DNA from: Bog-532 sp963742875
GTDB taxonomy: Bacteria; Actinomycetota; Actinomycetes; Streptosporangiales; Streptosporangiaceae
Assembly (NCBI GenBank): GCA_963742875.1
Contig: CAVUNO010000017.1
Coordinates: 1,178,001 to 1,242,000 of the forward strand
Reading direction: 5' to 3'
DNA: 64,000 nucleotides
Shown here: positions 51,904-61,044 of the stretch, in pieces
How positions within the stretch are numbered: the first letter of the stretch is position 1
Layout: each line of letters opens with the position of its first letter
Translations under genes and position numbers: made by a program
The notes under the pieces: model-generated
What the model was told of the DNA's origin: nothing
What the model saw: only the letters and a program-made list of their open reading frames with translations
The model's database searches: none

Positions 51904-51931
51904 GCCTACTCTACCCGGCGGCAGCCGGGAT

Positions 51932-52130
51932 TAACGATCTTCTCCCGAACCCGCGGTCAGCTTGTACAGGCACTGTTCGGCCGCGCCGGCGAGCGCCGAG
52001 CAGTCTCGGTCCCGATTCGGGGGGCCACCGCCGGTCACGACGGCGCGGCGGCCGGTGAGGTCGATGCCGTCGACAACCTCAGCGGCGGTCGATTCTGGGG
52101 TGAACGGCGCGCTGCTGCGATGGCTCGTCG
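51932..52130 (-). pseudogene. short-chain dehydrogenase, N-terminal remnant
   Basis: The minus strand reads SSAPFTPESTAAEVVDGID, LTGRRAVVTGG, the N-terminus of an extended short-chain dehydrogenase up to the first two glycines of the NAD(P) loop. The next residues (PPNRDRDCS) are not SDR. A foreign-looking tail ends at a stop at 51932. About 30 of some 310 residues remain. A divergent SDR is a common partner of TetR genes like the one at 52282. Confidence 0.5.
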
Positions 52131-52192
52131 GGATGGAGTTTCCCGTCCTGCTCGGTGCCGCTCAGATGGTGGCCGGCCGTTACGATGGAAAG

Positions 52193-52244
52193 CGGAGGGC
52201 CCTCCGATCTAATCCGCCAAACATAAGCGGAGGTTCCTCCGCTT
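52193..52244. promoter_or_regulatory. two TetR operators upstream of the TetR gene
   Basis: Site 1 is CGGAGGGCCCTCCG (52193-52206). Site 2 is AAGCGGAGG, TT, CCTCCGCTT (52225-52244), a perfect repeat with 9-base arms. Both share the half-site CGGAGG and lie 38-90 bases before the TetR start, between it and the SDR remnant. Autorepression by the TetR protein is the expected use. Confidence 0.75.
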
Positions 52245-52281
52245 AGCAACTCCAGTTGCGACACGCGCGGGGAGGAGACAT

Positions 52282-52860
52282 GTGCCGGGCTCTGAGGTGA
52301 AGCCGCTGCGGGCTGACGCCCAGCGGAACCGTGACCGCCTGCTCGCGGTGGCTGTCCGTGCGTTCTCCAAGGACGGGCCGGAGGTGACGCTCGAGTCGAT
52401 CGCCCGGGACGCGGGCGTGGGCATCGGCACGCTCTACCGCCACTTCCCCACCCGGGAGGCGCTCGTCGAGGCCGTGTACCGGAACGAGCTGGCCCGGCTC
52501 TGCGACGCGGCGGCGGACCTGCTCCGGGCCGGGCCGCCGGACCAGGCGATGCGGGCGTGGATGGACCGGTTCATCGACTACATGATCACCAAACGCGGCA
52601 TGGCCGACGCGCTGCGCGCGCTCATCGCGTCCGGCGGAGACCCGTTCGCGCAGAGCCGGGGCCGGCTCCTCGGTGCGATCACGACGCTCCTGGCGGAGGG
52701 CGCCGCAGCCGGCACGATCCGGGGTGACGTCGATCCGGGTGACGTGCTGGCCAGCCTGAGCGGGGTGTCCCTGGCCGCGGGCGAGCCCGCCCAGCGCGAC
52801 CAGGCGCGGCGGATGCTGGACCTGCTCATGGACGGGCTGCGTTACCGGCCGCCCGCGTGA
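52282..52860 (+). CDS. TetR-family regulator
   Basis: 192 residues from GTG 52282 (GGGGAGGAG upstream). LRADAQRNRDRLLAVAVRAF, VTLESIARDAGVGIGTLYRH and FPTREALVEAVYRNEL make the HTH; the C-terminal domain is of the SCO1568-like kind (AMRAWMDRFIDYMITKRGM). Two perfect operators lie directly upstream. Its original divergent target, a short-chain dehydrogenase gene, survives only as a fragment. Confidence 0.9.
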   Translation: MPGSEVKPLRADAQRNRDRLLAVAVRAFSKDGPEVTLESIARDAGVGIGTLYRHFPTREALVEAVYRNELARLCDAAADLLRAGPPDQAMRAWMDRFIDYMITKRGMADALRALIASGGDPFAQSRGRLLGAITTLLAEGAAAGTIRGDVDPGDVLASLSGVSLAAGEPAQRDQARRMLDLLMDGLRYRPPA

Positions 52861-53065
52861 CCGGCGCACAATAGTTCACTTTGCCGCCACCGATGACCGC
52901 GATCCGTCGCCCAGTAACATGAGACGCAGACAACAACGTGCCCCCCTTACGTTGTTCTCACATTGCGCATGCGTCACACGCCAGCCTGTGCTGGCATCGT
53001 GCCCTCCACTTCGCTCTTCCCGTGATCCATTCGGCGTGAGCGTGCGGGCGGATTGGCGGGATTCG

Positions 53066-53851
53066 TCAGGCTGGCAGGGGCATGTCGACGATCGGGGCGG
53101 TCGTGGGCTTCAGGGTGCCGCCGGCCGATTCCACGGTGATACCGAGCTTGTACCCGGCGACCAGCCCGGCCGCGACGACCGGATCAGTCCGCCCGTTCTG
53201 CGGCCCGCTGAGCAGACCGGCTGGCTTGGTGACGGACGGCCCCAGCAGCCACAGCTCGTAGACCTTGGACGCGGGCAGGGCGGGCAGCCCGGAGGTCACG
53301 ACGACCAGCTTGCCCTGGCCCGGCGAGACGACGGCGGTGACGGCACCGCCGCGCGAGGTCGCGCTGCTGATTAGGTGGGCATCGGAGGCGGCCAGCACCG
53401 CCGAAAGCTCGTGGTTGTGCGCCTCGGCGCTGGCGAGCTGGCTCCGGATGCTGTTGAGCTGGTCCTGGGCGCTGTTCTGGGTGATCCCGAACACCACGGC
53501 CGCGGCCACGCTCAGGGCGACGACGGCCACGGAGAACCGGGGTATCCACACGCGGCGGGCCCGGCGCGCCTGGCGGCTGATGCCCCGCCGCGCGGGCCGC
53601 TCGTCGGTGAGCGGCGGGAGCTGCCGGGTCCGTTCGGCCATGGTCAGGACCCGGCCGCGCATCGTGGCCGGCGGGCGCTCTGCCGTGGCCAGGGCGAGGC
53701 GGACCGCCGTCGCGCGGAGACCGCGGACCTCTGATGTGCACGACGGGCAGTGGTTCAGGTGGCGCTCAAACTCGGCGAGTTCCTCGCCCTGCACTGCATC
53801 GAGTGCGTAGCTGCCGGTCAGGGTGTGCGGGTCGTGCCGCTGAAGCCTCAC
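53066..53851 (-). CDS. rskA: anti-sigma-K factor RskA
   Basis: 261 residues from GTG 53851. An N-terminal zinc-finger anti-sigma domain (LTGSYALDAVQGEELAEFER, HLNHCPSCTSEV), one membrane helix (FSVAVVALSVAAAVVFGI) and an extracellular RskA domain (GKLVVVTSGLPALPASK, VYELWLLGP, GITVESAGG) are complete. It should hold SigK at the membrane and release it after proteolysis. The start overlaps the stop of the sigma factor, of which only the end remains. Confidence 0.85.
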   Translation of the reverse strand: MRLQRHDPHTLTGSYALDAVQGEELAEFERHLNHCPSCTSEVRGLRATAVRLALATAERPPATMRGRVLTMAERTRQLPPLTDERPARRGISRQARRARRVWIPRFSVAVVALSVAAAVVFGITQNSAQDQLNSIRSQLASAEAHNHELSAVLAASDAHLISSATSRGGAVTAVVSPGQGKLVVVTSGLPALPASKVYELWLLGPSVTKPAGLLSGPQNGRTDPVVAAGLVAGYKLGITVESAGGTLKPTTAPIVDMPLPA

Positions 53852-53997
53852 CAGCTCACCTCCATGCAGTCGCGCATCCGGATCAGCCCGTCCCGGATCC
53901 TGGTTTTGACTGTGCCGAGCGCGACACCGAGAAGCCTCGCCACCTGCGGATAGGTGTACCCCCCGTAATAGGCGAGCTTGACTGACTCTCGCTGCGC
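53848..53997 (-). pseudogene. sigK: sigma factor SigK, region 4 fragment
   Basis: The minus strand reads AQRESVKLAYYGGYTYPQV, ARLLGVALGTVKTRIRDGL and IRMRDCMEVSW then stop: region 4 of an ECF sigma factor of the SigK type. Upstream of about 53997 the frame is lost and region 2 is absent. The sigma factor is gone although its anti-sigma factor is intact, so RskA has no local partner. Confidence 0.75.
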
Positions 53998-54084
53998 TGG
54001 GCGTCAGCGCCGTGCTGACCCGGCCCGCCGCCGGAGCGTCCGACGTGCTCCCGACCCTGGCCGGGATCGCGCTGGCTCGGAGCG

Positions 54085-54915
54085 AGCCTGCCCGCCCTGC
54101 TCCGGCGGGCCGGGATCCAGCGGGGCGCCGATCAGGTGCTCAGCGGCTCGGTGGATGGCATGACAATCTCCACGCCGGTCTCGGCGATCATGGACGGCCG
54201 CAACGCGCTGCTGGCGGTCGGCATGAACGGGCAGCCGCTGCCGGTCGCGCATGGGTTCCCGGCGCGGATGCTCGTACCCGGCCTGTACGGCTACACCTCG
54301 GCCACCAAGTGGGTCACCTCGCTGGAGGTGACCACCTTTGCGAAGCAGAGGGCCTACTGGACGCAGCGCGGGTACGCGCAGCAGGCGCAGATCAAGACCG
54401 AATCACGGATCGACGTGCCGAAGCCGCTCACCCATGTGTCGGCCGATTTCGGCTCGGGCTGCGCGTCGGTGCCGAAGGTCGGGGCGGGCAGCTTCAGCGG
54501 GATGTCCACGGCGCCGGTCGCTACCGGCGCCTCCGCCAACCCGGTCCTGTCCACGCTCGTCGCGGCGGTCAAGAAGGCCGGCCTGGTCGACACGCTGAAC
54601 TCCGCGTTGAACATCACCGTGTTCGCGCCGGCCAACTCGGCCTTCGCCAAGATCCCGGCCTCCACCCTGAACTCGGTGCTCGCGAACAAGGCCGAGCTCA
54701 CGAAGATCCTCACATACCACGTGGTGGCCGGCCGCTACACCCCGGCCGAGCTCGCCTCCGGCAAGGCGATCAAGACCCTGGAGGGCACGACCATCACGCC
54801 CGCGATGATGAACGGCACCTATTCGATTAACGGCGCCCACGTGGTGTGCGGCAACGTGCAGACCGCGAACGCCACCGTCTACATCATCGACACGGTCCTG
54901 ATGCCGAAGTCCTAA
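54085..54915 (+). pseudogene. chimera of a molybdopterin oxidoreductase end and a fasciclin-domain lipoprotein
   Basis: One open frame joins two unrelated parts. Up to about 54425 it is the end of a sulfite-oxidase-type molybdopterin enzyme: RWLGASLPALLRRAGIQRG, SGSVDGMTISTPVSAIMDG, LAVGMNGQPLPVAHGFPAR, MLVPGLYGYTSATKWVTSLE and KTESRIDVPKP. From about 54450 it is a fasciclin (FAS1) lipoprotein without signal peptide: GCASVPKVGAGSFSGMST, STLVAAVKKAGLVDTLNSA, ITVFAPANSAFAKIP, LTKILTYHVVAGRYTP. The FAS1 domain looks whole. A deletion between neighbouring genes explains it; a start would be GTG 54136. Confidence 0.75.
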
Positions 54916-54936
54916 CCATCCAGTTCCGCCGTACCG

Positions 54937-54970
54937 GGGCTGGCCCGGGCCCACGAGCCCGGGCCAGCCC
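54937..54970. terminator. bidirectional terminator between convergent genes
   Basis: GGGCTGGCCCGGGC (54937-54950) and GCCCGGGCCAGCCC (54957-54970) pair perfectly over 14 bp with the loop CCACGA, followed by GTTTCC on the plus strand. It serves the fasciclin frame and possibly the SpoIIE gene from the other side. Confidence 0.8.
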
Positions 54971-55010
54971 GTTTCCCTGGCCGGTGGTCCGCATTTGCAA
55001 TTGGCGGGGC

Positions 55011-56261
55011 TCAGCCGGGGATCCGGGCCAGCATCACGGTGACGTCGTCGTCGTGATGCAGTGACTCGATCAGCGAGTCGCAGGTGTCGGCCAGGGCGCC
55101 GTTCTCGCCCGAGATCGCGGCGCGCAGCGCCAGGATGCCCCGCTCGAACGACAGGGTCCGGCTGCCGACCAGGCCGTCGGTGTACAGGGCCAGGACGGCG
55201 CCCGGCGGCAGCTTGATCCGGACCTGGCCGAACAGCCCGGTGCCCAGGCCGATCGGCATTCCCGCGGGCAGGGCCGGGACGTACGTCCGCCCGTCCGGCA
55301 GGGCCAGTACCGGCGACAGGTGACCGGCCAGCGACATGGTGCATGACCCGTCCGCCGGATCGATGACCGCGTACACGCAGGTCGCGCACGTGCCATCGGT
55401 CAGCGCCGAGGCGCTGCGGTCCAGCCGCCGCATCGTCTCCGCTGGTTCCAGGTCGAGATCGGCCAGCGTATGCGCGGCCGCGCGCAGCTGGGCCAGGCGC
55501 ATCGCGGCCGTGGGCCCGTGTCCCATCACGTCCCCGACCACGAGTCCGGTCCGCTCCCCGGGCAGCGTGACGATGTCCCACCAGTCGCTGCCCACCACCT
55601 CGCCGGGAGCCGGCCTGGAACGCCAGGCCGCCTCGACCAGGTCGGGAACCTGCGGCGGCGCGGGGACCAGGCCCTGCTGCAGCGCCCGGCTGTCCCGCTG
55701 GTGCCGGGCGAACTCGGCGGCGCGGGCGATCCCGGTGCCCGCGTGCCCGGCCAGGTCGGCGATGATGGCGACCTCGCCGTCGCCGTACCGCGCCCGGGCA
55801 CCGCCGCGGGACGTTACCAGCACCCCCGTCACCTCACCGCCCGCGGTGAGCGGCACCGCCAGGAACGCGGCGTGGTCAGAGAGAAGCTTCCGGCCCGCGG
55901 GGCGGACCCGCTTCATCGTCACTGGGTCGGGTCCGCTGAATTCCAGCGGGGTGCCATTGGCCAGGCATATGCCGTAGGGCGAATCCACCGGAAAGGCGAA
56001 CACCTCGCCCGCTGGCAGCACGCTCTCGGCCGGGTGGCCGTCCCGCTCGACGAACCGGCTGGCGAGCCTGCGCGTGACGACCTGCCCGCTGTTCCCGCCG
56101 TGCCCGCGCTCCAGGACGAAGACCGCTCCGCCGTCCGAGAACTTCGGCACGATCATCTCCACCAGCAGCCCGGCGATGTCGCCCGCCTCCAGGCCAACGC
56201 CCAGCCACCGCCCGTCCATGTCCGCATCCGCACGGCTGGCGCGGCCGGGAAGGCCGGCCAT
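55011..56261 (-). CDS. GAF-domain SpoIIE-type serine phosphatase
   Basis: 416 residues from ATG 56261, which overlaps the methyltransferase stop (TGATG). The N-terminal half is GAF-like (FAFPVDSPYGICLANGTPL, LAVPLTAGGEVTGVLV). The PP2C/SpoIIE domain has DWWDIVTLPGERTGLVVGDV with MGHGPTAAMRL, YAVIDPADGSCTMSLAGHL, LALYTDGLVG and DDDVTVMLA, giving the metal Asp residues. Likely dephosphorylates an anti-sigma-antagonist in a partner-switching pathway. Confidence 0.85.
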   Translation of the reverse strand: MAGLPGRASRADADMDGRWLGVGLEAGDIAGLLVEMIVPKFSDGGAVFVLERGHGGNSGQVVTRRLASRFVERDGHPAESVLPAGEVFAFPVDSPYGICLANGTPLEFSGPDPVTMKRVRPAGRKLLSDHAAFLAVPLTAGGEVTGVLVTSRGGARARYGDGEVAIIADLAGHAGTGIARAAEFARHQRDSRALQQGLVPAPPQVPDLVEAAWRSRPAPGEVVGSDWWDIVTLPGERTGLVVGDVMGHGPTAAMRLAQLRAAAHTLADLDLEPAETMRRLDRSASALTDGTCATCVYAVIDPADGSCTMSLAGHLSPVLALPDGRTYVPALPAGMPIGLGTGLFGQVRIKLPPGAVLALYTDGLVGSRTLSFERGILALRAAISGENGALADTCDSLIESLHHDDDVTVMLARIPG

Positions 56262-57082
56262 CACGGGTAGCCCGGTTTGCGCGCCACCCCGCTGAGCGCG
56301 TCGACATGGACGGCGGGGAACGGCGCCGGATCGGGCCGCCACTCCGGTACGGGCACGATGCCGGGCGGCACCAGGTCCAGCCCGGCGAAGAAGCCCGCGA
56401 TCTCCTCGGCGCTGCGGAGCTGGTACGGCACCGCACCGGTCTCGGCGTAGCTCTCGGCCGCGGCGATGTGGGCGCCGCCTACGCGGACGCTGTCGCCGAG
56501 GGCGAGGTAACTGCCGGGCGGGAACGCGTCCAGCAGCCCGCGCACCACCGACCGCGCCTCGCCGTAGTCGCTGACGTGGCCGAGCACCGCGATCAGCAGC
56601 AGCGCCACCGGCTGGGTCAGGTCCAGAGTCCGGGTCGCGGCCCTGAGGATGTCGTCCGGATGGCGCATGTCGGCGTCGACGTAATCGCACGCACCCTCCG
56701 GGCAGCTGCACAGCAGCGCGCGGGCGTGGGCCAGCACGAGCGGGTCGTTGTCGACGTAGACGATCCGGCTCTCCGGCGCGACCCGCTGGGCGATCTCGTG
56801 AGTGTTGTCGACGGCCGGGAGGCCGGTCCCGACGTCCAGGAACTGGCGCACGCCCGCCTCGCCGGCCAGGTAGCGGATGGCCCGGGCCATGAAATACCGC
56901 CCGGCCCGCGCGGTGTCTACGATGCCCGGGTAGATCTCGCGGTAGGCGTCCCCGGCTTCGCGGTCGACCGGATAATGGTCCTTGCCGCCCAGCCAGTAGT
57001 TCCAGATCCGGGCCGAATGCGGCACGGTGGTGTCGATCTTCTGCGTGGACGGCACCTCGCGCGCGGGACGGTCCTCGGTCAC
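56261..57082 (-). CDS. DUF574-type SAM-dependent methyltransferase
   Basis: 273 residues. TVPHSARIWNYWLGGKDHYP and VDREAGDAYREIYP are the signature start of this large actinomycete family; the SAM site is QFLDVGTGLPAVDNTHEIAQ and RIVYVDNDPLVLAHARALL. The natural substrate of the family is unknown. Co-translated with the phosphatase gene that follows. Confidence 0.85.
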   Translation of the reverse strand: MTEDRPAREVPSTQKIDTTVPHSARIWNYWLGGKDHYPVDREAGDAYREIYPGIVDTARAGRYFMARAIRYLAGEAGVRQFLDVGTGLPAVDNTHEIAQRVAPESRIVYVDNDPLVLAHARALLCSCPEGACDYVDADMRHPDDILRAATRTLDLTQPVALLLIAVLGHVSDYGEARSVVRGLLDAFPPGSYLALGDSVRVGGAHIAAAESYAETGAVPYQLRSAEEIAGFFAGLDLVPPGIVPVPEWRPDPAPFPAVHVDALSGVARKPGYP

Positions 57083-57333
57083 GGTAAAACTCCTGACGAG
57101 ATGACAGGGCTGCGTTTCAGCAGCCCGGAAGGCGGCCTACCCCGCCGGTGCAATTTGTGCGCTCACGTATCCGGGCAAATGCCCAGCCCCGTTAATGGTA
57201 AGGGCGAAATCCTGCCTGCGTGCACCACCATATGGTCGGCTGCGGCCGATTGCGGCTTCCTTCTGAAGGGCCCTGAGCATTCGTCATTGTTGTTGTCTTG
57301 TCCCCATTCGGGCGAACAACGCCCAGGCGGCGA

Positions 57334-57902
57334 TTAGGACAGGTGCGGCACGACTTCGGCGGCGAGGCGCTCCATCTGCGCGGGCTGGCGCTGCCGCCGA
57401 TCCACAGCGGCGGGTAGGGCTTCTGGAACGGCTTGGGCTCCATCGTCGCGCCTTTCAGCTGCCAGAAACGCCCGTGCACGGTGGCCTCCGGCTCGGTCCA
57501 GCAGGCCTTCATCACCGCGATTCCCTCGGTGAAGCGGGACACGAGATGGTCCGGGCCGATGCCGAACGCCGAAAACGGCCGGCCGTGCCCGCCGGTGCCG
57601 AACCCGATCTCGAGCCGGCCCTGGCTGAGCTGATCCAGCGTGGCGAGGCTCTTGGCCAGCTGAACGGGCTGGTGCAGCGGGCTCACGAAGACCGAGCAGC
57701 CGATCCGCAGGCGCTGCGTGCAGGCGGCGGCGAACGTCATCGTCTCCAGCGCGCCCAGCTGCGGCCATGGTCCGAGGACCTGCTCCTGCGTCCAGGCGCT
57801 GTCGAAGCCGAGTTCCTCGGCGCGCCTTGCGTAGGCGGCGAAGGCAGCGGGGTCGAAGGCGCCGTCGGAACATTCCTGCGGGAGGGAGATCGCGAATTTC
57901 AC
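57334..57902 (-). pseudogene. LLM-class F420/FMN-dependent oxidoreductase with internal deletion
   Basis: The N-terminal two thirds is normal (MKFAISLPQECSDGAFD, AARRAEELGFDSAWTQE-like start, RIGCSVFVSPLHQPVQLAKS, LATLDQLSQGRLEIGFGTGG) to PYPPLWIGGSA. Immediately after, the next frame carries the very end of the family, QMERLAAEVVPHLS, and its stop at 57334. About 100 residues of the C-terminal part are missing and the join is out of frame. The original frame runs on to 57192 without homology. Confidence 0.75.
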
Positions 57903-57983
57903 GCCACCGACGATAGCCCGGCGGCCCGGGCGGGCGCCCCGGTACCGGCCCCTGTCCGGTACCGGGGCTTTACCGCATCCCGG

Positions 57984-58841
57984 TCAGACGCTCTTCTGAT
58001 AGGCGCGGAACGTGGCCACCGAGATGGTCACGCATACCACGGCCAGGGCCAGCAGGCCGGCCCCGCGGACCGCCACCGCGGACCAATCGGCGCTCGCGTT
58101 CAGCGCGTCCCGGCCCGCCTGTACCGCCCAGTTGAGCGGGTTGCACGCGGCGATCGCGCGCATCCAGCCGGGCATCAGGGCGGTGGGCAGGAACGCCGAG
58201 GACAGGAACGTCAGCGGCAACATGAAGAAGACGTTGATCCCGATGATCGCCTCCCGCTGGCGCACCAGCATGCCGATGGTGTTGGACAGCGCCCCGAACA
58301 CCGTACCGATCAGGATCGACGCGAGGGCCACGACCGCCACGCCGGTGAAGCCACCCGGATAGCGCGCCCCGCCGATCAGGCCCAGTACCAGGATGATCAC
58401 CGTCTGGACGATGGTGGTGACGGCCTGCTCGACCACGTTGGCGTTCATCAGCGCAACGCGGCGGGCCGGGGAGACCAGGAACCGGTTCAGCGTGCCGCGG
58501 TCGATCTCCTCCATGGCGTTCATCCCGGCCCACATGTTGCCGTTCATCGCGTTCATCATGACGATGCCCGGGATCAGGTAGTCCAGGTAGGAGGCGTTGG
58601 GCCCGCCGGCGCCGAACCCCGGGATGTCGACGACCCGCCGGAACAGCTGGCCGAAGAGGAACAGCCAGATCACCGGCTGGACCAGGCCGATCCCGATGAA
58701 GGCCGGCTGCCGTAGCACGGCGTGCAGTTTGCGGCCGGTGAGGTACCAGGTATGGCGGAACGTCGTGCCGATGCGGCCGGCCTGGTCTGAGGGGGGCAGG
58801 GCGGTCAGGTCCGGTGCGGTGGTCAGTTCGGTGACGGTCAT
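57984..58841 (-). CDS. ABC-2 type exporter permease (DrrB-like)
   Basis: 285 residues from ATG 58841, which overlaps the ATPase stop (ATGA). Six membrane segments; YLDYLIPGIVMMNAMNGNM, AMEEIDRGTLNRFLVSP, RREAIIG-like loop (RQREAIIGINVFFMLPLTF) and PGWMRAIAACNPLNWAVQAG are the DrrB landmarks. Forms an exporter with the following ATPase. The drug substrate is unknown. Confidence 0.85.
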   Translation of the reverse strand: MTVTELTTAPDLTALPPSDQAGRIGTTFRHTWYLTGRKLHAVLRQPAFIGIGLVQPVIWLFLFGQLFRRVVDIPGFGAGGPNASYLDYLIPGIVMMNAMNGNMWAGMNAMEEIDRGTLNRFLVSPARRVALMNANVVEQAVTTIVQTVIILVLGLIGGARYPGGFTGVAVVALASILIGTVFGALSNTIGMLVRQREAIIGINVFFMLPLTFLSSAFLPTALMPGWMRAIAACNPLNWAVQAGRDALNASADWSAVAVRGAGLLALAVVCVTISVATFRAYQKSV

Positions 58842-59929
58842 GACTGGTTCACCTCCAGGCTCGGCTCGCCGGGCGTGCTGGATGAGTAGCGGCGCCCAGT
58901 GTGCCGCAGGTACACGTCGTCCAGCGACGGCCGGGCCACGGTCACGGCCGCCGCGGGGGCGCCGGCCCGGTCGAGCGCCGCGAGGATGCCCGGCACGGCG
59001 GCCGCGCCGTCGTGGCTCCGGGCACTGATGTTCCGGCCGGAGATGCGCAGGTCGCGGATGCTGGGCAGCTGGCCGAGCACGCTTTCCGCGCGGGCGGGGT
59101 CGGAGCCGACGGACAGCTCCAGGTGCACGGCGTCGCCGCGCAGGTCGCCCTTCAGTTCGTCCGGCGAGCCCTCGGCCACGACCCGGCCGTGGTCTACGAT
59201 CGCGAGCCGCCCGGCCAGCCGGTCGGCCTCCTCCATGTAATGCGTGGTGAGCAGGACGGTCATGCCCTCGCCCCCGGACAGCCGGGCGATCTCCTGCCAC
59301 ATCGCGGTCCGGGCCTCCGGGTCGAGGCCGGCGGTGGGCTCGTCCAGGAACAGGATCTGCGGGCGGTGCACCAGGCCCAGGGCCACGTCGAGGCGCCGCT
59401 GCATGCCGCCGGAATACGTCTTGACCAGGCGCCCGGCCGCGCCGGCCAGGTCGAAGCGGTCCAGCAGTTCGTCGGCGCGGGCCCGGACGGCCGCGCCGCG
59501 CATGCCGAACAGGTGACCCTGCAGGATGAGGTTCTCCCGGCCGGTGGCCATCGGGTCGCTGCCGGACCTCTGCGCGACGACGCCGATCACCTCGCGGACC
59601 TGGTCGGGGCGCTTGAGCACGTCGAGGCCCTGCACGATGGCCGTGCCCTGATCGGGCCGGGCCAGCGTGGTCAGGATCTTGATGGTGGTCGACTTGCCCG
59701 CGCCGTTGGGGCCGAGCAGGCCGAAGACGATGCCCCGCGGGACGGTGATGGTGAGCCCGTCCAGGGCGCGAACGCCCTCCCGGTGCCCGCGGACGGGATA
59801 CGTCTTAACGAGGCCCTCCGCCTCGATGGCATTGCGCGCCGCGGCGGCGGGTTGATGGGCGGCGGCCTGGCTGGCGGCGGGGTTGCCTGCCGCCGTGGTG
59901 GCGGCGTGGCAGGCCACGGTCGGTGACAT
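58838..59929 (-). CDS. ABC exporter ATP-binding protein (DrrA-like)
   Basis: 363 residues. An Ala-rich N-terminal extension of about 30 residues precedes the domain. Walker A GPNGAGKSTTIKIL, Q-loop VVAQRSGSD, signature TYSGGMQRRLD, Walker B ILFLDEPTAGLDPEA and H-loop LLTTHYMEEAD are intact, as is the DrrA C-terminus (RPSLDDVYLRHTGR). Two genes with the permease; PadR is encoded just upstream on the same strand. Confidence 0.85.
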   Translation of the reverse strand: MSPTVACHAATTAAGNPAASQAAAHQPAAAARNAIEAEGLVKTYPVRGHREGVRALDGLTITVPRGIVFGLLGPNGAGKSTTIKILTTLARPDQGTAIVQGLDVLKRPDQVREVIGVVAQRSGSDPMATGRENLILQGHLFGMRGAAVRARADELLDRFDLAGAAGRLVKTYSGGMQRRLDVALGLVHRPQILFLDEPTAGLDPEARTAMWQEIARLSGGEGMTVLLTTHYMEEADRLAGRLAIVDHGRVVAEGSPDELKGDLRGDAVHLELSVGSDPARAESVLGQLPSIRDLRISGRNISARSHDGAAAVPGILAALDRAGAPAAAVTVARPSLDDVYLRHTGRRYSSSTPGEPSLEVNQS

Positions 59930-60110
59930 AGCGCTATTGCTCCTCCGGTCGGTGGTTGGTCAGCTGCACCGAACCGGCCGGCGGACGCATCCCAGGTAAC
60001 CTGGGAGATGCCGCATTGCCGGCCAGCGGTTCGGCGGTGTCGCGACCCCGGCCCGGTGCTCCGGATCCTGGCGGTGAGAGGCACCGGCCGGGGTGTCTTT
60101 GGTTCAGGTG

Positions 60111-60836
60111 CTATCCAGGCTCATCGACCTCCCGCCCGGGCTCTCGCTCCGGCGGTGGCCGGCGGTGGACGTCCCGCTGGGCGAACACGGCCTGCTCGGC
60201 CTGGGCCCAGTCGGTGCTGGCCAGTTCCGCGGGGAACTCCCCCGTCTCGTGCCAGGCGCGCCAGAACTTGAGGTCGGGGAAGGTGCCGTCGGCCAGTTCC
60301 CGCATCAGGCCGCGCACCCAATCGGCCTCCGCCCGTTTCATCGCCAGCCCGTGCTCGGTCTCTAGCAGGAAGAGCCGGGGTAGCCGGTGGGCGACGGCAT
60401 GATCGACGATGCCGGTCGTGGCCGCGATCTCGATCTCCAGGGCCTGCAGCCGCTCCGCGAGCAGCCCGGCCAGCTCATCGGGATGAATCACCGAGACCAG
60501 TGAGAGCGCCGCGGTGAAGAGCGGGTACTCCTTGACGGGTTCGCTGATCAGCTCGCGGATCCGGTCCTCCAGTTCGCGCTGGCCGTCGTCGGTGACCCGG
60601 TAGACGGTCCGTTCGGGGCGGTGACCCGCCCGCGCCGTGCCCTCCGCCTCGACGAAGCCCCGGCCTTCCAGGTCCTGCACGACGGTGTAGAGCGAGCCGT
60701 AACGGATCTTGATCGAGTCGTCCTTGCCGTGGTGCTTGAGCAGCCGGGCGATCTGGTACGGATGCATCGGCCCGCTCATCAGCGTGGCCAGCACGGCCAG
60801 GCCGAGCGGGTTCGTCAGCTTGCGCCTCCGCGCCAT
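60111..60836 (-). CDS. PadR-family regulator
   Basis: 241 residues. LTNPLGLAVLATLMSGPMHP, YQIARLLKHHGKDDSIKIRY and GSLYTVVQDLEGRGFVEA form the winged helix; the C-terminal half is the long helical PadR dimerisation domain (Vir_act_alpha_C type). Lies 181 bases upstream of the DrrAB-like genes on the same strand; PadR proteins commonly repress such exporters until a substrate binds. The operator is at 60871-60896. Confidence 0.9.
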   Translation of the reverse strand: MARRRKLTNPLGLAVLATLMSGPMHPYQIARLLKHHGKDDSIKIRYGSLYTVVQDLEGRGFVEAEGTARAGHRPERTVYRVTDDGQRELEDRIRELISEPVKEYPLFTAALSLVSVIHPDELAGLLAERLQALEIEIAATTGIVDHAVAHRLPRLFLLETEHGLAMKRAEADWVRGLMRELADGTFPDLKFWRAWHETGEFPAELASTDWAQAEQAVFAQRDVHRRPPPEREPGREVDEPG

Positions 60837-60870
60837 GGGTGTCGCGCCTCGCGTTCGGTGATGTCCTGTG

Positions 60871-60896
60871 ACGTATATTCGTGTACGAGTATACGT
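60871..60896. promoter_or_regulatory. PadR operator-like inverted repeat
   Basis: ACGTATA and TATACGT form the outer arms of a 26-bp near-perfect palindrome centred in TCGTGTACGA, 35 bases before the padR start. Long AT-containing dyads of this kind are typical PadR operators, suggesting autorepression. Confidence 0.65.
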
Positions 60897-61044
60897 CGAC
60901 GTTGGTTGCGATACAAGTTATATCGCGAGTTGAGTTTGGTCGCTAGGGCCGCGGTCGCGGATCGGCTGGACGGCGTTATCAGCGCACCTCCGGGACCAGC
61001 CGATAGGGGCTCGCCAGCGCGCGCCGGAAAATACTTTGGCTACC

